The notes below the pieces were generated by a model. That model had not been told where the DNA came from. It ran no database searches and saw only the letters and a program-made list of their open reading frames with translations. Positions 38,004 to 46,518 of a stretch of 64,000 bases of DNA are shown here, piece by piece. Source of the stretch: Pseudoxanthomonas dokdonensis. Its GTDB lineage: Bacteria > Pseudomonadota > Gammaproteobacteria > Xanthomonadales > Xanthomonadaceae. The stretch lies in assembly GCF_001431405.1 (NCBI RefSeq), contig NZ_LDJL01000007.1, forward strand, positions 186,001 through 250,000. Reading direction: 5' to 3'. Every line of letters starts with the position of its first letter. The stretch's first letter is position 1. The position numbers and the translations under genes were made by a program.

Positions 38004-39857
38004 TCAGCTGCCCGAGACCCAGAACATGATGTTGATCACCAGCACGATGACCGCGGTGTAGATCAGCGACATCGGGCCGCCGACGCGCCACAGCTGGCGT
38101 GAGCTGTAGTTGGCCGGGCCGGTGATCATCGAGATCACCGGATTGGAGGCTGACATCAGGTTGTTGGATGCCGACAGCGCAACAATCAGTGCGAATGCGG
38201 TCGGGTTGCCACCGGCAGCCAGGGCCAGGTTGATCGCGATCGGCACCATCACGATGGTCGCGCCGACATGACTGATGACCAGTGAAAATGCAGTCGTCAG
38301 CAGGGCGATGGCGATTTCCAGCAGCCATACCGGGATGCCGTCGGGCAGCCGCTGTACGGTGTGCCCGGCGACCCAGGCCGCGGCGCCACTGCTGTCCATC
38401 GCCCAGCCCATCGGTATCAGCCCGGCCATCAGGAACACCGTCTTCCAGTTGATCGCCGCGTAGGCCTCGTCCATCCGCAGCACCCCGGTCAGCAGCATGC
38501 CGGCGACGCCGGTCATCAGGGTCAGTGCGACCGGCAGACGCGAGGTCAGTGCAATCAGGATGGTGATGGCGAAGATGCTCATCGCAATCTTGAACTTGTG
38601 CGGTCGCTGCTCGCTTTTGGGATAGTCGGTCACGACCACGAAGTCGCGACTCTCCGATGCCTGCTTGAGGTCCTGCCAGATGCTATGGAACACCAGCATG
38701 TCGCCGGCGCGCATCGGGATCCTGCGCACGTCCTCGCGCATCACCTTCTTGTCGCGGTTGATCGCCAGCAGGCTGATGCCTTCCTGTTTGCGCAGGCGCA
38801 GATCGGCGGCGGTCTTGCCGATGAACTTCGACGTCGGCGGCACCACCGCCTCGGAAATGCCGGCGCGGCTGGGATTGAACAGATCGCCAAAGTGGCGCAG
38901 CCGCGATGACATGCGCAGGAAATGGTTCTGGGCGAAGTCGGCAACTTCCTGCCGCGGCCCCATCACCCCGAGTACGCTGCCAACCCAGATGCGCATGTCG
39001 CCGGGCGGGGCCAGGCGGGTGTCGTTGGCGGTCTGCAGCGCCAGCATCAGCGGTGCCGCATGCATCGCCTCGGCTTCGCTCAACGACATCCCGACCAGCG
39101 GGCTTTCGGCGGTGACCAGCAACTCGAACACATCGCCTTCGATGCCGTAGCTCTGGGCGAAATAGCTTTCGGTGCGGGCCGGGGTGACGTTGCTTTCGGT
39201 CTCGGCCTTGAGCTTTTTGTCGCCGTAGAAATGGAAATACAGCAGCGCCGCGGCCAGCAACGACAGGCCAATCGGCAGCGGCGCGAACATCCGCAATGGT
39301 TCCAGCGTGGCCATGCCCGAAGGCAGGTTGTTGTTGGCCGAGACCAGCAGATCGTTGAGCAGGATCAGTGGCGAGTTGCCGACCATGGTCAGCGCCCCGC
39401 CCATCACGATCGCCGCTGCAATCGGCAGCAGCAGCCGTTGCAGCGACAGCCCGGTACGCGAGGACAGGCGCGAGGCGACCGGCATGAACAACGCCATCAC
39501 CGAAGGGTTCTGCATGAACGAGGAATTGAGCCCGGCGATGGCCATGGTCATCATCAGCAGCCGTTGCTCGATGCCGTGGCCGCGTCGCAGCAGCCACGAG
39601 GCCAGCCGGTTGAGCGCACCGGTGCGGTCGAGGCCGGCGCCCAGGATCATGGTGGCGATGATGCTCATCACCGCGTTGCCGGAGAAGCCGCCGAAGATTT
39701 CTTCCGGTGCAATCAGTCCGGTCAGGCCCAGCACCACCAGCACCACCAGTGCGACCAGATCGGCGCGGATGCGTTCGAACAGGAACATCGCCATCGTGAA
39801 CCCGACCAGCCCGAGGACGAGCTTCATGTCGTTGGTCAGCGTCAGCGCGTTTTCCAT
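38004..39857 (-). CDS. SLC13/DASS-type permease with two RCK_C domains
   Basis: A 617-residue inner-membrane transporter. The membrane halves (about 12-220 and 430-617) have motifs such as NPSVMALFMPVASRL, GNSPLILLNDLL and ISHVGATIVMVPIAIN, as in the SLC13/ArsB superfamily. Between them are two TrkA-C (RCK_C) regulatory domains (GDVFELLVTAESPLVGMSL... and ISEAVVPPTSKFIGKTAADL...), a layout common in putative dicarboxylate or sulfate importers. Substrate unknown; sulfate is worth considering because this window encodes sulfate assimilation but no obvious sulfate uptake gene. Confidence 0.9.
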   Translation of the reverse strand: MENALTLTNDMKLVLGLVGFTMAMFLFERIRADLVALVVLVVLGLTGLIAPEEIFGGFSGNAVMSIIATMILGAGLDRTGALNRLASWLLRRGHGIEQRLLMMTMAIAGLNSSFMQNPSVMALFMPVASRLSSRTGLSLQRLLLPIAAAIVMGGALTMVGNSPLILLNDLLVSANNNLPSGMATLEPLRMFAPLPIGLSLLAAALLYFHFYGDKKLKAETESNVTPARTESYFAQSYGIEGDVFELLVTAESPLVGMSLSEAEAMHAAPLMLALQTANDTRLAPPGDMRIWVGSVLGVMGPRQEVADFAQNHFLRMSSRLRHFGDLFNPSRAGISEAVVPPTSKFIGKTAADLRLRKQEGISLLAINRDKKVMREDVRRIPMRAGDMLVFHSIWQDLKQASESRDFVVVTDYPKSEQRPHKFKIAMSIFAITILIALTSRLPVALTLMTGVAGMLLTGVLRMDEAYAAINWKTVFLMAGLIPMGWAMDSSGAAAWVAGHTVQRLPDGIPVWLLEIAIALLTTAFSLVISHVGATIVMVPIAINLALAAGGNPTAFALIVALSASNNLMSASNPVISMITGPANYSSRQLWRVGGPMSLIYTAVIVLVINIMFWVSGS

Positions 39858-39899
39858 GGGTGTGCGGGGTTCCTTCGTTCTCGGGTTGCCGGCGACGGA

Positions 39900-40634
39900 T
39901 CAGCCGCGCTCGTACAGCAGGTCCCAGACGCCGTGGCCGAGTTTCTGGCCGCGGGTCTCGAAATGGGTCTGTGGACGCCATGGCGGGCGTGGCACCTGTC
40001 CACGCGGACCAGCGCTGTTGTGCAGGCCGGGGGTGGCGTCGAGTACGTCCCACATCTGCTCGGCGTAGTCCTGCCAGTCGGTGGCGCAATGCAGGCGGCC
40101 ACCGATGCGCAGTTTGCGCGCCAGTAGCTGTGCGAACGCCGGTTGTACCAGCCGGCGCTTGTTGTGGCGCTTCTTGTGCCACGGGTCGGGGAAATAGATG
40201 CGGACTTCGTCCAGCCCACCATCGGCGACCTCGTGCATCAGCACTTCAACCGCGTCGTGGTGATACAGGCGCACGTTGTCGGCGCTGTCTTCGGCCAGCG
40301 CATTGAGCAGGCGGCCGACGCCGGGCGCGTGCACTTCCAGGCCGATGTAGTTGCGGCTCGGATCCTGCTGAGCGGCGAAGCGCAGGGCCTGGCCATTGCC
40401 GAAACCGATTTCCATGACCAGCGGCGCGGCGCGACCGAAGGCGGCATCGAAATCACGTGGCTGGCCCAGGTAGTCCAGACCGAAACGCGGCCATTGCTGG
40501 TCGAACGCGCGTTGCTGCGCTTCGGTGAAGCGGCCCTGGCGCAGCACGAAACTGCGTACCTCACGGCGACCTTCGGTCACGGTGAAGGGTTTGGGCGGGG
40601 TCTTGGCACCGGGACTGGCGAAGGGGTCGGTCAT
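39900..40634 (-). CDS. trmB: tRNA (guanine-N7-)-methyltransferase
   Basis: Uses SAM to methylate G46 in the tRNA variable loop. The 244-residue protein has the SAM motif [12 protein letters not shown], the conserved [12 protein letters not shown], and the TrmB signature [17 protein letters not shown], followed by [17 protein letters not shown]. It is 76 bases downstream of thiG and 42 bases upstream of the permease gene, all on the minus strand. Confidence 0.96.
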   Translation of the reverse strand: MTDPFASPGAKTPPKPFTVTEGRREVRSFVLRQGRFTEAQQRAFDQQWPRFGLDYLGQPRDFDAAFGRAAPLVMEIGFGNGQALRFAAQQDPSRNYIGLEVHAPGVGRLLNALAEDSADNVRLYHHDAVEVLMHEVADGGLDEVRIYFPDPWHKKRHNKRRLVQPAFAQLLARKLRIGGRLHCATDWQDYAEQMWDVLDATPGLHNSAGPRGQVPRPPWRPQTHFETRGQKLGHGVWDLLYERG

Positions 40635-40710
40635 GCTGTTTCCCGCTGCGACATCATCATCGCCGAACGGGGCCGGCAGCCGTCATCCCGACATGGGCGT
40701 GCGTGTCTGC

Positions 40711-41505
40711 TCACCCGATCAGCCCGTCAATCGGGCTGGACGCCGACGCATTGCGCTTGCGCGGGATGCGCCCGGCCAGAAAGGCCTCGCGCCCGGCCTC
40801 GACCGCTTTTCTCATCGCGCTGGCCATCAGCACCGGGTTGCGTGCACCGGCAATGGCGGTGTTCATCAGCACGCCGTCGCAGCCCAGTTCCATGGCGATG
40901 GCCGCGTCTGACGCGGTGCCGACGCCGGCATCGACCAGCACCGGGACCTTGGCGCTTTCAATGATTTCCAGCAGGTTGTACTTGTTCTGGATACCCAGGC
41001 CTGAGCCGATCGGCGCCGCCAGCGGCATCACCGCCACGCAGCCGATTTCCTCCAGCCGGCGCGCCAGGATCGGGTCGTCGCTGGTGTAGACCATGACCTG
41101 GAAGCCGTCGGCGACCAGTTGTTCGGCGGCGGTCAGGGTCTGCACCACGTCCGGATACAGGGTCTTCTGGTCGCCCAGCACTTCCAGCTTGACCAGGGTA
41201 TGGCCGTCCAGCAGTTCGCGGGCCAGCCGGCAGGTGCGCACCGCGTCGGCGGCGGTATAGCAGCCAGCGGTGTTGGGCAGGATGGTGTAACGGTCCGGCG
41301 GCAGCACGTCGAGCAGGTTGGGCTCGTTGGGTGACTGGCCGAGGTTGGTGCGGCGGATGGCCACGGTGACGATTTCGGCGCCGGCCGCATCGGTGGCGAT
41401 GCGGGTCTCTTCGAAATCCTTGAACTTGCCGGTGCCGGTCAACAGGCGCGAGCGATAGGTTTTTCCCGCAATCACCAGCGGGTCGGGCGTGGGGGATGCA
41501 TTCAT
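40711..41505 (-). CDS. thiG: Thiazole synthase
   Basis: Builds the thiazole ring of thiamin from 1-deoxy-xylulose 5-phosphate, dehydroglycine/iminoglycine and ThiS-thiocarboxylate. The 264-residue TIM barrel starts [19 protein letters not shown]; the Schiff-base lysine lies in [13 protein letters not shown]; the phosphate site is in [18 protein letters not shown]. Downstream of thiS by 101 bases on the same strand. No TPP riboswitch is visible upstream of the pair. Confidence 0.96.
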   Translation of the reverse strand: MNASPTPDPLVIAGKTYRSRLLTGTGKFKDFEETRIATDAAGAEIVTVAIRRTNLGQSPNEPNLLDVLPPDRYTILPNTAGCYTAADAVRTCRLARELLDGHTLVKLEVLGDQKTLYPDVVQTLTAAEQLVADGFQVMVYTSDDPILARRLEEIGCVAVMPLAAPIGSGLGIQNKYNLLEIIESAKVPVLVDAGVGTASDAAIAMELGCDGVLMNTAIAGARNPVLMASAMRKAVEAGREAFLAGRIPRKRNASASSPIDGLIG

Positions 41506-41606
41506 CGGTGAATTATGGCGCGTTGCGCCCTCGCCGTGTAGAGCGGCGCATGACTTATGACTGCCGCAGGCAGGCTGATGCCATGACAGGCGCTCGCGGG
41601 CAGCGC

Positions 41607-41807
41607 TCAGCCACCGCCCAATGCGTGGACGATCTCGACCCGGTCGCTGGCCTGCAGCGGCTGTTGCGCATGCTGGCTGCGGGGGATGATTTCGCCATTG
41701 ATTTCCACCGCCACCCGGCGCTGGGCCAGGCCTTCGAGCTGCAGCAGCTCGGCCAGGGTGGCGTGGTCGGGCAGGGTGCGGGGCTGGCCGTTCAACAGAA
41801 TATCCAT
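41607..41807 (-). CDS. thiS: Sulfur-carrier protein ThiS
   Basis: Ubiquitin-fold sulfur carrier for thiamin thiazole synthesis. Sixty-six residues from MDILLNGQ, with core [16 protein letters not shown] and the essential C-terminal Gly-Gly (IVHALGGG), where sulfur is bound as thiocarboxylate. The second ATG (41807) matches the family start; an ATG two codons upstream (41813) is also possible. Neighbour of thiG. Confidence 0.93.
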   Translation of the reverse strand: MDILLNGQPRTLPDHATLAELLQLEGLAQRRVAVEINGEIIPRSQHAQQPLQASDRVEIVHALGGG

Positions 41808-41985
41808 GCGCATATTGTGGCCGCTCGCAGCGACGTATGCACGGCCGTCGGCCCTGCCTGCGCGCTTTGCCGCGTTGCAGCGTGAACCGCTTGGGGGTTG
41901 GTGGAACGATGCCTACCGTGCGTAACCGTACGGCAGAGCCGGTACGCAGGATGTTCCTCTATTGTTTAGCCCCGGAGAAAGACCC

Positions 41986-43806
41986 ATGAAGATGCAGAAA
42001 CGGCCCATGCGCCATGTCCTGGCGCTGGCCCTGGCGGTTGCCGCCGCGCCGGCGGTGGCCCAGAGCAGCCCCTTTTCGAACACGGTGTTTTTTGGCGACA
42101 GCCTGACCGATGCCGGTGCCTTCCGCCCCGGCCTGATCCAGGTCGGCGGACCGGGCGCGGCCATCGTCGGCCGCTTCAGCACCAACCCGGGACTGGTGTG
42201 GGCCGAATTCCTGGCTGACCAGTACGGTACCAATGCCACGCCGGTGAACCAGGGCGGCGACAACTACGCCGTCGGCGGCGCCCGCCTCGACGTCGATCGC
42301 AGCAGTCCGTTCGGCACGGTGCCGTCAGTGGCCAGCCAGGTCGGCAACTATCTGGCCGCCAATGGCGGCAGCGCCGACCCCAATGCCCTGTACACCGTCT
42401 GGGGCGGCGCCAATGATCTGTTCGCGGTGGCCGCTGGCGAGGAAACCCCGGCCACCATCGTCAATGCGGTGACCACCGAGATTGGCGTGGTTGCCGGCCT
42501 GCAACAGGCTGGCGCCCGCTACGTGCTGGTGCCGAATATCCCCAACCTCGGCATCACTCCGCAGTTCCGTGCCCAGGGTGCGGCCGGGATGGCCGGTGGT
42601 ACCCAGTTGGCGACCGCCTACAACGACGCCCTGTACGGCGGCCTGGCCCAGGCCGGCTTGCGGGTGATTCCGCTGGATACCTTCGGTTTCCTGGGCGAAA
42701 TCATCGCCTCGCCGGCCGAGTACGGTTTCAGCAACGTCACCGGTACCGCCTGCAACATCGAATCCTCGCTGACCTGCAGCCCGGCCGATTACGTCACCCC
42801 GGACGCGGCCGAGAGCTATGTGTTCGCCGACGGCGTGCACCCGACCACCGCCGCCCACCGGATGCTGGCCGAGTACGCGCAGTCGATCCTGGAAGCGCCA
42901 CGCCAGAATGCGGTGCTGGCCTATACCGCGACCCTGGTCGGCCGTGCCCGCGCCGATCGCGTCGCCGCGCATGTCGGCCAGGCACCGGAGGCCGATGGCA
43001 TGCGCTGGTGGGGCGACCTGCGCGCTGACACGCCGCGCTATGACGAAGGCGACTTCGATGGCACCAGCCCGGCCGGCACCTTCGGCATCGATTGGGCGCG
43101 CGGTGCCTGGGTGTTTGGCGGCTTCGGCGGTTATGGCAAGGCCAACATGGATTTCGGCGGGCGCGGCGGCAGCTTCGATGAAAGCGATGCCACCCTCGGT
43201 GGCTTTGCCGGCTGGTATGGCGAGCGCGCATGGGTCAATGGCCAGCTCAGCTACACCTGGTTGTCGTATGACGTCGACCGCAACGTCCACCTCGGCCCGG
43301 CCACCCGCACCCACAGCGGTTCGGCCGATGGCAGCAACCTGACCGCGGCGCTGAATGCCGGCTACGAATTCGGCGAAGGCAGCTTCCGCCATGGGCCGGT
43401 CGCCAGCGTCGTCTCGCAGACGGTGGAACTGGACGGTTACAGCGAAAACAACAGCAGCGCGACCGCACTGAGCTATCCGGATCAGGACTGGGATTCGCTG
43501 ATTGGCAGCATCGGCTGGCAGATGTCGATCCAGGCCAACGACCATGTGCGTCCGTATGCACGCTTCACCTTCGATCATGAGTTCGAAGACGCCCCGGCCG
43601 AAGCCTTCGCGCAGTTGCAGAGCGTGCCCGGGCTGGTGCCGTACGCGGTCCCCGGCCTGCAGGTCGATCAGGACTTCGGCACCATGATGGTCGGCGTGCG
43701 CACCCGCTTGTTCGGCCTCGACGCCGACATCGGCGCCACCGCCACCGTCGAGCAGAAGGGCGGCAACAACGCCACCCTGTTCGCGACCCTGAGCGGCGGC
43801 TTCTGA
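41986..43806 (+). CDS. GDSL autotransporter esterase/lipase
   Basis: Type Va secreted esterase of 606 residues. A signal peptide (cleavage near AVA-QSS, residue 25) precedes a GDSL passenger with catalytic Ser39 in FFGDSLTDAG, the Gly/Asn blocks in VWGGANDLF, and the Asp-His pair in FADGVHPTTAAHRM. From about residue 330 an autotransporter beta-barrel follows (alternating aromatic strands, ending ATLSGGF with a C-terminal Phe). It resembles EstA/ApeE. CGGAGAAAG precedes the ATG at 41986. Monocistronic, ending at a strong hairpin. Confidence 0.94.
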   Translation: MKMQKRPMRHVLALALAVAAAPAVAQSSPFSNTVFFGDSLTDAGAFRPGLIQVGGPGAAIVGRFSTNPGLVWAEFLADQYGTNATPVNQGGDNYAVGGARLDVDRSSPFGTVPSVASQVGNYLAANGGSADPNALYTVWGGANDLFAVAAGEETPATIVNAVTTEIGVVAGLQQAGARYVLVPNIPNLGITPQFRAQGAAGMAGGTQLATAYNDALYGGLAQAGLRVIPLDTFGFLGEIIASPAEYGFSNVTGTACNIESSLTCSPADYVTPDAAESYVFADGVHPTTAAHRMLAEYAQSILEAPRQNAVLAYTATLVGRARADRVAAHVGQAPEADGMRWWGDLRADTPRYDEGDFDGTSPAGTFGIDWARGAWVFGGFGGYGKANMDFGGRGGSFDESDATLGGFAGWYGERAWVNGQLSYTWLSYDVDRNVHLGPATRTHSGSADGSNLTAALNAGYEFGEGSFRHGPVASVVSQTVELDGYSENNSSATALSYPDQDWDSLIGSIGWQMSIQANDHVRPYARFTFDHEFEDAPAEAFAQLQSVPGLVPYAVPGLQVDQDFGTMMVGVRTRLFGLDADIGATATVEQKGGNNATLFATLSGGF

Positions 43807-43826
43807 GCGATGCGGCCGGCTTGAGC

Positions 43827-43860
43827 GGATGCGGCGCCTGCAATGGCGCCGCATCCTTCT
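43827..43860 (+). terminator. Hairpin terminator of the autotransporter gene
   Basis: Perfect 12-bp stem GGATGCGGCGCC / GGCGCCGCATCC with a 6-base loop, 20 bases after the stop, followed by TTCT. The T-run is short but the stem is very strong. Confidence 0.65.
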
Positions 43861-43910
43861 GCCCGCGATTGCGCTGCCGCCACGCGCCGGCATAGACTTC
43901 CTCCACCGCA

Positions 43911-43984
43911 GCGGGTGTAGCTCAATGGTAGAGCTGTAGCTTCCCAAGCTACTGACGAGGGTTCGATTCCCTTCACCCGCTCCA
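43911..43984 (+). tRNA. tRNA-Gly (anticodon CCC)
   Basis: Complete cloverleaf of 74 bases: acceptor GCGGGTG pairs with CACCCGC, D-arm GCTC/GAGC, anticodon stem GTAGC/GCTAC around loop TTCCCAA (anticodon CCC, reads GGG), T-arm with loop TTCGATT, and an encoded CCA end. It lies after the autotransporter terminator and before rimK. Confidence 0.97.
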
Positions 43985-44107
43985 TCAATGCCCTTGGTTC
44001 CCCTAGAGTACTTCTAGGATGCGGCCACGACCGCGCGGCGCTCCGGCGCATACATGGACAAAACACCGGTCCGTGTCATGCTTTGCGCACTTTCCCCGGT
44101 CGTTGCC

Positions 44108-45019
44108 ATGAAGCTCGCCATCCTGTCCCGCAACAGCAAGTTGTATTCGACCCGGCGGCTGGCCGAGGCGGCACGCCAGCGCGGCCACAGTGTGCGCGTG
44201 CTGGACCCGCTGCGCTGCTACATGCGGATTGCCTCGCAGGCGTTCGACATGCATTACCAGGGCAAGCCGATTGCCGGCTACCACGCGGTCATCCCGCGCA
44301 TCGGCGCTTCGGTGACCCGTTACGGCACCGCGGTGCTGCGCCAGTTCGAGTTGATGGGCAGCTATTGCCCCAACCCTTCCGATGCCATCCTGCGCGCGCG
44401 CGACAAGCTGCGCGCGCACCAGTTGCTGGCTGCGCAGGGGATTGATTTCCCGGTCACGGTATTTGGCGACAACCCCGACGACACCACCGATCTGCTGTCG
44501 ATGCTGGGGCCGCCGCCGCATGTCATCAAGCTCAACGAAGGCGCCCAGGGTGCCGGGGTGATGCTGACCGAGAAGCCGGCGGCTTCGCGCAGCGTGGTCG
44601 AGGCGCTGCGTGGCCTGTATGCCAATTTCGTGGTCCAGGAATTCATCGCCGAAGCCGAAGGCGCCGACCTGCGCTGTTTCGTGGTCGGTGATCGGGTGGT
44701 CGCGGCGATGCGCCGGCAGGCGCCGGAGGGCGACTTCCGCTCCAACCTGCACCGCGGCGGCAGCGCACTGGCGGCCGAGGCCAATGCCGGGGAGCAGGCG
44801 GTGGCGGTCCGCGCCGCGCAGGTGCTGGGGCTGGGCGTGGCCGGGGTCGACCTGATCCGCTCGCAGCGCGGGCCGCTGGTACTGGAAGTCAATTCGACCC
44901 CGGGCCTGGAGGGCATCGAGTCTGTCTGCGGGGTCGATATCGCCGGCGCCATCGTCGATCACGTGGCCGCCCACTGCCATCAGCCACGGACCGGGCAGGG
45001 CCGGCGCCGCCCAAGCTGA
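44108..45019 (+). CDS. rimK: RimK-type ATP-grasp glutamate ligase
   Basis: ATP-grasp ligase that adds glutamate residues to the C-terminus of ribosomal protein S6 in E. coli, and can make poly-glutamate. The 303-residue protein begins [18 protein letters not shown]; other landmarks are [53 protein letters not shown] and the metal-binding [13 protein letters not shown]. The start at 44108 matches the family; an upstream frame to 44054 is unlikely. Confidence 0.93.
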   Translation: MKLAILSRNSKLYSTRRLAEAARQRGHSVRVLDPLRCYMRIASQAFDMHYQGKPIAGYHAVIPRIGASVTRYGTAVLRQFELMGSYCPNPSDAILRARDKLRAHQLLAAQGIDFPVTVFGDNPDDTTDLLSMLGPPPHVIKLNEGAQGAGVMLTEKPAASRSVVEALRGLYANFVVQEFIAEAEGADLRCFVVGDRVVAAMRRQAPEGDFRSNLHRGGSALAAEANAGEQAVAVRAAQVLGLGVAGVDLIRSQRGPLVLEVNSTPGLEGIESVCGVDIAGAIVDHVAAHCHQPRTGQGRRRPS

Positions 45020-45030
45020 ATTTACGAAAA

Positions 45031-45062
45031 TTTAACGCTGGTTTTTAACGATGGTTTAATCG
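45031..45062 (+). promoter_or_regulatory. Direct repeats TTTAACG downstream of rimK
   Basis: TTTAACG at 45031-45037 and 45044-45050 and TTTAATCG at 45055-45062, spaced 13 and 11 bases, in an AT-rich patch that contrasts with the surroundings. This phased layout resembles binding sites of OmpR-family regulators, one of which is encoded at 45835. Downstream DNA to 45159 shows no coding. Confidence 0.4.
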
Positions 45063-45159
45063 CCACCCGCGTAGCCTTCCCCGAACCGCAGCTCTGCGTT
45101 CCTCTCTGTGGAATGGATTCTGGAAGCACAGAATTACGGTAATCGGGGCAATCCTTTGG

Positions 45160-45193
45160 CCCAGGCCGGCAAGCAGTCGGCCTGGGTTTTTTT
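45160..45193 (+). terminator. Intrinsic terminator in the rimK to secreted-protein gap
   Basis: Stem CCCAGGCCG / CGGCCTGGG with a 9-base loop and seven T. It lies 140 bases beyond rimK and 136 bases before the next gene, so it may end a short separate transcript, end rimK mRNA late, or act as an attenuator. The remaining 45194-45329 shows no gene. Confidence 0.88.
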
Positions 45194-45329
45194 GTGGCCC
45201 GGCCCATGCTGTGGCTATCACGGCGAGTTATGTAAGAATCGCGAGGCAACTTTCATGCCGTCCCGGGGTCATATGTGGACCGACCCGCCGGACACTTCAA
45301 CGATTACCACAAAAAACGGGGAATACAGG

Positions 45330-45821
45330 ATGTACAGGAATTTCCATGCATTGGCTCTGGCTCTGGCTCTGGCTCTGGCAATGGTGGCGGGCAGTGCCCA
45401 TGCCAGTAGCGGATCGACGGTGCTCGACGTGAAAGGCCAGGCCAGCTTCCAGCAGCAGCGTGTGCAGATCGAGAAGGATTTTGCCAGCGGCAACTACAGC
45501 GAACTGGCCAGCGAGGACCGGCTCAAGGTCAATGCCGCGCTCGACCGCATTTCTTCCAGCGTGCAGGGCGTCGATGACGTCAGGCAGTTGTCGACCCAGA
45601 AAAGCACCGAGGTATTCAACGATCAGGAACTGGTCAACGAGCTGCTGACCCAGGCTGCCGTCGACAGCCGCCTGGTCTGCAAGCGCGAAGCGAAAATAGG
45701 CAGCAACATGAAAACCACTACCTGCCTGACCGCGGCCGAGCGTCGCCGGCAGAAGGAAGATGCAGCGTCGCAGTTCACCGAAAATCGCCCCAATCGCGGC
45801 CAAGTAGAACTTCTCAATTGA
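45330..45821 (+). CDS. Secreted protein upstream of a ColR-like system
   Basis: A 163-residue exported protein, start MYRNFHALAL at 45330. The signal peptide hydrophobic core is a run of Leu-Ala pairs and cleavage is expected after GSAHA. The mature part is mainly helical and polar (FQQQRVQIEKDFASGNYSEL, VNAALDRISSSVQGVDDVRQ) with two cysteines (LVCKRE, TTCLTA) that may form a disulfide. No family name recognised. It lies 13 bases before the response regulator, so it is probably the first gene of that operon and could be a sensory accessory or target. Confidence 0.8.
   Translation: MYRNFHALALALALALAMVAGSAHASSGSTVLDVKGQASFQQQRVQIEKDFASGNYSELASEDRLKVNAALDRISSSVQGVDDVRQLSTQKSTEVFNDQELVNELLTQAAVDSRLVCKREAKIGSNMKTTTCLTAAERRRQKEDAASQFTENRPNRGQVELLN
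45351..45379 (+). repeat. 6-bp repeat in a signal-peptide coding region
   Basis: TGGCTC repeated four times plus a partial fifth, encoding alternating Leu-Ala in the signal peptide core. The unit keeps frame, so copy changes would lengthen or shorten the hydrophobic core by two residues. Confidence 0.9.
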
Positions 45822-45834
45822 ACAAGGCTCCCTG

Positions 45835-46518
45835 ATGCGAATTCTGGTCATAGAAGACAACAGCGACATTGCCGCCAACCTCGGCGACTATCTTGAAGAA
45901 CGCGGGCATACCGTCGACTTCGCCGCCGACGGCGTCACCGGCCTGCACCTGGCGGTGGTGCATGATTTCGATGCCATCGTGCTGGACCTCAACCTGCCCG
46001 GCATGGATGGGCTGGAGGTCTGTCGCAAGCTGCGCAATGAAGCCCGCAAGCAGACGCCGGTGTTGATGCTGACCGCGCGCGATACCCTGGACAACAAGCT
46101 GGCCGGGTTTGATTCGGGGGCCGACGACTACCTGATCAAGCCGTTTGCCTTGCAGGAAGTGGAAGTGCGTTTGAACGCACTGTCGCGACGTGGCAAGGGC
46201 GTGCAGACCCGGGTGCTGGAAGTCGGCGACATGGAATACAACCTGGATACGCTCGAGGTCCGCCGCGAAGGCAACCTGCTGCAACTCAATCCGACCGCGC
46301 TGAAGATCCTGCAGGCGTTGATGGAAGCCTCGCCGGCGGTGGTGACCCGCCAGGAACTGGAAACCCGGGTCTGGGGCGAGGAACTGCCGGACTCCGATTC
46401 GCTGCGCGTGCATATCCATGGTCTGCGCGCGGTCGTCGACAAGCCGTTCCCGACCCCGTATATCCAGACCCGCCACGGCATCGGATACCGGATCGCCGCG
46501 CCAGATGCCTCCAGCTGA
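45835..46518 (+). CDS. OmpR-family response regulator, ColR-like
   Basis: A 227-residue transcription regulator. The receiver has acidic residues in VIEDNSD, phospho-acceptor Asp51 in IVLDLNLPGMDG, Thr80 in LMLTARD and Lys102 in YLIKPFAL. The winged-helix output domain includes LLQLNPTALKILQAL, VWGEELPDSDSLRVHIHGLR and TRHGIGYRI. Sequence character is close to ColR of Pseudomonas and Xanthomonas, which governs envelope and metal-stress responses; that name is tentative. It overlaps the kinase gene by 14 bases. Confidence 0.93.
   Translation: MRILVIEDNSDIAANLGDYLEERGHTVDFAADGVTGLHLAVVHDFDAIVLDLNLPGMDGLEVCRKLRNEARKQTPVLMLTARDTLDNKLAGFDSGADDYLIKPFALQEVEVRLNALSRRGKGVQTRVLEVGDMEYNLDTLEVRREGNLLQLNPTALKILQALMEASPAVVTRQELETRVWGEELPDSDSLRVHIHGLRAVVDKPFPTPYIQTRHGIGYRIAAPDASS

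Noticed and set aside
41808-41985. TPP riboswitch upstream of thiS
   Set aside because: The minus-strand leader lacks the CTGAGA and related conserved TPP elements.
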